Positions 6,958 through 11,515 of a stretch of 11,515 nt of DNA are shown here, in pieces. This DNA comes from Hymenoscyphus infarciens (Eukaryota > Ascomycota > Leotiomycetes > Helotiales > Helotiaceae): assembly GCA_001414345.1 (NCBI GenBank), contig LLCB01000712.1, forward strand, positions 1 through 11,515, given 5' to 3'. A program made the translations under genes and the position numbers. The stretch's first letter is position 1. Every line of letters starts with the position of its first letter. The notes under the pieces were generated by a model. It was not told the origin of the DNA and searched no databases. It saw nothing but the letters and a program-made list of their open reading frames with translations.

Positions 6958-9515
6958 CTATCCCCTCCCAACCCTCCTAACCTTCACATCTCCCCGCCCC
7001 TCAAATCCCCTCCCAAAAACCAAGCAAGTCCCCTCAACAAGCGGACTAACATTGAACCCCACACTAACCCATATCTCCCTTCCCTGCACCTCCACTGCAA
7101 CTTCCACAACCACCACCCCCCTTGGCGTCAGCACCCCACTCTCCCTATCAAAACTCCTCCTATCCTTCCCCCTCCCAATCTTCCTACTCACAAACCCAAA
7201 CTCCCTCACAAACTCAGGAGATGTCCAACAATGAATCATAGACGGATCATAAAAAGCCTGGATAGTTTTACGAGAATGATCGGGAGCTTTAATCAGCGCT
7301 TTGAATATTTCTCTGGGGGAAGGGGGGATGGGGAGGGGGTACGTAGATCCCGGGGGGAATTGGACGCGTTCGGGGATGAGTTCGAAGGTGGCTTGAAGTC
7401 TGTTTTGGTTCTGGGTGAAGGTTGTGAGAGTTGGTGTTTGGAGGTTGCTTTCATCCGTGGTGAATCTCTGGATACTTTCTTGGGGTGTGTAGGTTTGATT
7501 TACCGTTTCGAGATCGAGACGTGTGTCTGCGTCTTCCGGGGGTAGTTTAGAGAGATGAGATAAGAGCCAGGATGTTAATTCCGCAGGATCGTAATAATTG
7601 TCTGGATTGTTGTTTTTGGACTTGTTTGTCTTGGTGCGACGGAGGGAATGGGTATGATTTAATTTCAAAGAATTTCGCGCTCGAGTTAGTCGTTTGTGCT
7701 CGACGTTGGGGATTGGTGGCATAGGGGTATTCGGGGCGGAGAATTGAAGACCAAGACCAACGGTGCTTTGTTCTGTGTTTATGTCATCGTGGGTATATGT
7801 TGAATAGGGCGGATATGCTTCTGTTCGACGGGCTTTCTCTCCTCGAGATGACGCTTTTTGAGATGAGGGAATGGATAAAGTTGGGGTTTGTTCTTGATCT
7901 GCTTCCAAAAATTCATCGGATTCGAAACCTGGAAAGGGATTGAAGAGATCGGAAGGAATAGAACTAAAAGAGGAGGAGCAAATTGCTTCGCGATTTTCCA
8001 GCGGTGTTTGAGGGGGAGACACCTCGTAAATGGAAGAATCGTATGCTGGTGGAGAGGTGGCTATGGTCGGTATAGGAGTATCGATGTGAGTGGGTATGTT
8101 ATTTAGCTGCTCGACAGAGAGAGTGGGTATAAGCAGATTTGAGGATCTTATTGGACCAAGTGGTATGACCGCCGGGCTTGTGGGAGTATATGCTGATATC
8201 GATATTGGTACGGAAATTATCAAGAGCGAAGTGTCGCTATTGAAGGCAGCTTCCACCTTCAACTTTTCGGCCTTTGCTGGAACAAGTTTGAGCCATTCCT
8301 CAAATAAATCCCGGGGTAGTTCCCCGTCTTGAAATGTATCTTCCAACCGAATCGCAAAAGCAAGTCTAGGAACCTCGCCGTTATCAAAGTTTGCCTCTCG
8401 AGATGGAAAATTTCCTGATTGCACGGGCTTTCGAGGTATGGTAGAAATACGTGAACTCCGCATGCTCTCTCGGGAGCTCATATAACTAAGACGACCGGTA
8501 ATTTCCAGGGTATCATCAAGTGGCTGCAAAGTCTTTCGGGTGGGAATTGAAATATGTATACTCCTTGGAGGATTCTCTTGTGTCAAAACATGATGTGTTG
8601 GACACGAAGGGCGTTCGTCTCCATCATCTGGCACACTATTTTGGATTCTTTTGTAAATGTTACTGTACAGCTCTCCGATCGAAAACGAAGGTTTCCGCCT
8701 CGCCCGACTCATGGATTCCAATTCTGTTGCCATCGCATTTGTGAAAGAATATGGACGCATCGTATGGGCCATTGAATCATATGCCGAGACGAGTTCGGTC
8801 ACGCCATTTCCTTGATTTCCTTCGCTGATGACACTTCTAGATGTATGGCAGTCCAGGAGAATCAACACGTCGTTTTGAGCTCTTTCTAGAAAGGGTTGTA
8901 TCTCGCTCCAGAGTAGACTGGGAGTTTCCTCTTGCCCTCTATTTCGCCAACTTATTTTGGTTAGCAATGGTATGTACAGAAATTTGAAGAAGAATAAAGT
9001 AACAAGAAACATTCTACCTGGGTAGCCGGAAAAGACAATACCAACCTTGTCCATACAACCGAGCGACTGGTCGTCACTCGACTGTACCCAGCATAATATA
9101 CAATCTTTAAATGCGTATTATTTTCCCCTTGCCGCGCAAAACGCCGGACTTTCTGATTGACTTCAAAATGTGGATTCTGCTTGGGTATCTCGAACCTCTC
9201 AACATCGAAATTGTACACATCATTGAACACAAGAGATAGCCTGTCCACGTCCTCCAAAACGGGCAAGTCTCGATGGTCATCCGCCCATAGAAATATTAAA
9301 ACCGTAACCTTCAGGTATCGTGATGCTGTTTCAGTTGGGAAGACTGCTTTCACAGCTTCTTGGATACCTTCTCCAAATTGTCGTAAACCAATTTGCTGAT
9401 TTTCCAAATCAGTGCCGGTAGAGGCGGGGGGTGGGGTTGAGGTAGTACGGTTCTTCGACGGTTCGCGACACTTCCCATTCAAAATCGATTGCGATATGGC
9501 CATCGGGCCAGACAT
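6958..9515 (-). CDS. Caspase-like (peptidase C14-type) protein with altered His motif, about 816 aa
   Basis: Exon 1 is 9515-9046 and exon 2 is 8938-6958 (816 aa; a second possible acceptor would give 820). Residues about 40-60 (QQIGLRQFGEGIQEAVKAVF) and 67-157 (including LIFLWADD, VERFEIPKQNPH and LKIVYYAGYS) match the first half of a caspase-like domain common in filamentous ascomycetes. Exon 2 continues it with SLLWSEIQPFLE, NDVLILLDCH (Cys187, the candidate nucleophile) and GVTELVSAYDSM. The usual G-H-G after VYYAG/VYYGG reads G-Y-S (Tyr144), so the catalytic His seems lost. A smaller conserved-looking block, LAFAIRLED to LLIISVPISI, lies at about 347-399. The remaining 400 residues are disordered, then a basic stretch and a last ordered-looking block (about 640-816) of unknown function. 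Known relatives are poorly characterised; a role in signalling or cell death is only a family-level guess. An upstream exon cannot be excluded. Confidence 0.84.
8939..9045 (-). other. Intron of the caspase-like gene, donor GTTGGT
   Basis: The phase-2 donor AAG|GTTGGT lies at 9045 and a TTGCTAACC branch site at about 8959-8967. Two in-phase acceptors are possible: TAG ending at 8939 (107 bp, joins to VWTRGQEE) or AAG ending at 8951 (95 bp, adds four residues, VWTSWRNRGQEE). I prefer TAG because a pyrimidine precedes the AG. The two exon frames carry adjacent parts of one domain, so an intron here is firm although its exact ends are not. Confidence 0.75.
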
Positions 9516-9981
9516 GATTTTGGGGATCTATCATGAAGAGAAAAAAACAGATCAACACACCTACCACCGAGAGGTCCGTTTCGTGGCTCAACCTTCAGCG
9601 TACCTTCAACGAGCTGTTCCACCCGTATGCGTTCAGCCTTGCATACACCCATATTGTAGTGGTGAGCAGAGTCAGACAAAACCATAGATATGCTATATAG
9701 GCTAAATTGTCTCCAATCAAATGCTGAAGAATAAAAGCCTGAGCCTACTATTTTGGTTTCTTTGTGGATTCGGAGTCCTTCTGAGAGGCTCAGATTGCTC
9801 CGCCTATCATGTAAGAACTCTATTTGTAGAATGCTGCAAGAAATCCATACGAGGAGATATGCCGTTGGGGGGGATTATTCCATAAATAAATAAAACAAGA
9901 TGCCCCCAATTCCTCGTCACTGTAACGCTCAAGCTCAAACCGGAGAAATACCAACGATAGTTAGCGATCTCGCTTCTGTAC
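9516..9981. promoter_or_regulatory. Intergenic region between the GH16 and caspase-like genes
   Basis: This 466 bp must hold the 3' end of the GH16 gene and the promoter and leader of the caspase-like gene (both minus strand). A possible GH16 terminal exon (9919-9820) is described under findings. No minus-strand AATAAA stands out. Small frames (9409-9591 and 9479-9685 minus, 9412-9687 plus) have no recognised domain. The 9591 frame partly overlaps the caspase-like exon in another frame and is rejected. Confidence 0.5.
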
Positions 9982-11037
9982 TCACATAGTCTTGCCTTCT
10001 GTGGTACTGTCAAAATCTCTCGCAAACTGATCCCAGCCGCCTGCGGGTGTATCCCACATCCCTAGATCTCTCAACACGAAGTCATACGTTCCATCAGCCG
10101 GTAGTTTGCCCTGGCAAACATTACCTCCCATAGCAACATTTATGATAATCCGATAATCGCTCAACCTCCTTGTACCTTCAGGAATGTTGGCTTTCATGAT
10201 CGGTTTACCATCAATATACCAGACCATCTTCCCACCCGCACCATTTTGATCTCCATTTTGCTGCCAAGCAAATCCCATCGTAACCTCTCTCTGCGCCATA
10301 TCGTGAATCGGTGTTTCCAGAACTCGATGTTTGTTCCAGTCCTCCCCGTTGAAATGACCCCAGTGTAGGCACGAGTGGTTCACGCAATCCCCATTCCAAC
10401 TCTCGAATATATCCACCTCTCCATCGTTCGGCCACGTAAACGGCTGTGCTGGAAGGAGCCAAAAGGCGGGCCAAATTCCGGGAGCACAAGGAGCTCGCAC
10501 CGTCGCAGATAGAGATCCACATGTGCGAGCGAGTCTCTGCTCTGAAATCAGGCGTGCAGAAGTGTATTTATCGTTGGGGGCTGATGTATTGACGATTCCA
10601 CGAACGATCAGTTGGGAGGGTCCGAAGAAGGCATTCTGGGGAGAGTTGGTGTAGTTTTGTGATTCGTTGTTACCCCATCCATGGGCTCCGGTTTCGTGAA
10701 TGAAGTATGTTGAGATAGGGAGAGATGGGTCGAAATGTGGTTGCCAGTAGGGCTGTATTTGGGATTGAGGTCTCGTTGAAGAGGGAATCGGAGGTTGCGG
10801 GGTTTGCGGTTTGTTCCAGGAGGGAATTGGAGGAGGAGCTCCATGATATGACTGTTGCTGCTGAGGAGGAGGGGGATTATAGTATTGTTGCTGCTGTTGA
10901 GGAGGGTAGTACGGTTGTTGTGCACCTGGATACTGCTGTTGTTGCTGCGGTTGTTGGGCAGTACGACCATCTGTAAACTCCTTCAACTTGGCCTTGCCTT
11001 TGTTAAGGGCGCCTTCAAGATTATGGAGGAACGACAT
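9982..11037 (-). CDS. GH16 family glucanase-like protein, no signal peptide, 351 aa
   Basis: Single open frame of 351 residues. Residues 1-25 (MSFLHNLEGALNKGKAKLKE...) look like a short charged helix and contain no hydrophobic signal peptide. Residues 28-105 are rich in Gln, Pro and Tyr. The GH16 fold covers about 106-345: GAHGWGNNESQNYTNSPQNA, then ARLISEQRLARTCGSLSATVRAP, IWPAFWLLP, and the catalytic EVDIFE motif with Glu207 (nucleophile), Asp209 and Glu212 (acid/base). MVWYIDGKPI and IIINVAMGGN follow as later strands. All three catalytic residues are present, so activity on beta-1,3 or mixed-linkage glucan is plausible; substrate is inferred. Lack of a secretion signal suggests a cytoplasmic or unconventionally exported enzyme. 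The start is the first ATG of the frame. The stop codon overlaps a strong splice donor, so a longer isoform is possible. Confidence 0.9.
   Translation of the reverse strand: MSFLHNLEGALNKGKAKLKEFTDGRTAQQPQQQQQYPGAQQPYYPPQQQQQYYNPPPPQQQQSYHGAPPPIPSWNKPQTPQPPIPSSTRPQSQIQPYWQPHFDPSLPISTYFIHETGAHGWGNNESQNYTNSPQNAFFGPSQLIVRGIVNTSAPNDKYTSARLISEQRLARTCGSLSATVRAPCAPGIWPAFWLLPAQPFTWPNDGEVDIFESWNGDCVNHSCLHWGHFNGEDWNKHRVLETPIHDMAQREVTMGFAWQQNGDQNGAGGKMVWYIDGKPIMKANIPEGTRRLSDYRIIINVAMGGNVCQGKLPADGTYDFVLRDLGMWDTPAGGWDQFARDFDSTTEGKTM
10723..10956 (-). repeat. Low-complexity Gln/Pro/Tyr-coding tract in the GH16 gene
   Basis: This codes residues 28-105. Gln runs of four to five alternate with PYYPP, YYNPPPP and SYHGAPPPIP segments. 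The DNA is built of CAA/CAG and CC-rich triplets, so length variation between strains is likely. The composition resembles prion-like or condensate-forming segments; no function is shown. Confidence 0.85.
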
Positions 11038-11165
11038 GGCTCTGGCTCAATTGGTAATGAGTCTGGAAAGTTGTGGTGTTGTTGGACTTTGGCCTTGGAC
11101 GACGGCCACGCACTTGCGGGGACGAGTACACAGCCGGTGTTCCAACTCACCACGGGCATGCGGAA
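11038..11165 (-). promoter_or_regulatory. Upstream region of the GH16 gene
   Basis: Only about 130 bp of ordinary-looking sequence separates the GH16 start codon from the palindrome cluster and RIP island. Core promoter and leader must lie here or within the repeat-derived DNA beyond. I see no TATA box. Plus-strand frames through this interval (10855-11203) are antisense shadows. Confidence 0.4.
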
Positions 11166-11169
11166 TTAG

Positions 11170-11285
11170 CCGAGCTCCGACCCGGACTAGGGCGAGGTCA
11201 TAGCGTTACGACCTCGCCCTAACTTAGGTAGTACGACACCTATACTATAACAGTACAGCTATCACGTGTCCGAGTCGGAACTCGG
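11170..11285. repeat. G+C-rich nested inverted repeats at the island edge, possible small element
   Basis: Outer arms are CCGAGCTCCGACCCGGAC (11170-11187) and the reverse complement of 11268-11285, matching 16 of 18 bases; both differences are C/T transitions. A flanking TTAGCC (11166-11171) is mirrored by GGCTAA (11292-11297). Inside is a perfect 12-bp hairpin, TAGGGCGAGGTC (11188-11199) with GACCTCGCCCTA (11210-11221) and a 10-base loop. The right arm is itself an 8-bp hairpin, GTCCGAGT / ACTCGGAC (11268-11275, 11280-11287), around a CGGA loop. This looks like a transposon end or a small non-autonomous element. No target-site duplication is clear. Confidence 0.6.
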
Positions 11286-11292
11286 ACCCCTG

Positions 11293-11515
11293 GCTAAGTA
11301 GATAGTAAGGAGCCTCTAGGCTAGTTTAGCTAGTTATTTAAGTTATTATAAAGTATAGAGACGCTTCTACTAGAGCTTATTAGAAATTATTAGATCTACT
11401 AACCTATTTATCTATCTACTATAATTTAATCTATAGAAGTATTAGTTATTTTAATTAGTTTAGACTAGATAAAGTAATAATCTAGACTAAAACTAGGTAT
11501 TAGTTTATAAACTAT
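11293..11515. repeat. RIP-saturated A+T-rich island (runs off the right edge)
   Basis: By eye, the 223 bases from 11293 to the window end contain no CpA and no TpG dinucleotide, while TpA is abundant and a CpG remains (GACGC near 11372). This is the RIP signature at saturation and implies the DNA was once a duplicated mobile element. No coding trace is readable and the element type is unknown. Confidence 0.8.

Noticed and set aside
7052..8775. Several plus-strand frames opposite the caspase-like gene
   Set aside because: They are antisense shadows of a 698-codon frame with recognisable domain content on the minus strand.
9409..9591. Minus-strand 60-codon frame overlapping the start of the caspase-like gene
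   Set aside because: It overlaps exon 1 in another frame. Exon 1 carries the family-matching sequence and runs unbroken from ATG 9515.
10855..11203. Plus-strand frames across the GH16 start region
   Set aside because: Their sequence is the complement of the Gln/Pro repeat (poly-Leu/Val translations), with no independent support.

Overview
The window looks like nuclear DNA of a filamentous ascomycete (Pezizomycotina, possibly Leotiomycetes; the class is a guess). The evidence is short 55-107 bp introns with CTAAC-type branch sites, fungal protein families, and A+T-rich islands almost free of CpA/TpG, which is the mark left by repeat-induced point mutation (RIP).

Left third (1-4760): two ubiquitin-system genes are transcribed divergently from a shared 1.2 kb intergenic region. 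On the minus strand is the 5' part of a UBE2W/Ubc16-like E2 conjugating enzyme (57-349; the rest lies off the left edge). On the plus strand is a 951-residue MINDY-family deubiquitinase (1556-4466). It has a GC-AG intron, a long disordered N-terminus with repeated Trp motifs, a complete-looking Gln/Cys/His catalytic set, a ubiquitin-binding helix, RGG boxes and a C-terminal CaaX sequence. A poly-T-rich 3' region, a (GGATAG)n microsatellite and an AATAAA follow.

Middle (4740-6957): a heavily RIP-mutated A+T-rich island (about 4740-5700), then about 1.25 kb of normal composition with no gene I can support, only diverged short repeats.

Right half (6958-11037): two minus-strand genes in the same orientation. 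Upstream in transcription is an intracellular-looking GH16 family glucanase-like protein with a Q/P/Y-rich N-terminus (9982-11037). Downstream is a two-exon caspase-like (peptidase C14-type) protein of about 816 residues (6958-9515). It keeps the candidate nucleophile Cys but has Tyr-Ser where the His-Gly of the GHG motif is expected, so it may be a pseudoprotease.

Right edge (11166-11515): a G+C-rich set of nested palindromes borders a second RIP island, whose last 223 bases contain no CpA or TpG at all. This is probably the edge of a degraded mobile element.

I found no clear multi-gene novel system. The more unusual items are the divergent E2/deubiquitinase pair, the motif-rich deubiquitinase with the GC-AG intron, the apparently His-less caspase-like protein, the possible intron across the GH16 stop codon, and the palindrome cluster at the RIP boundary.
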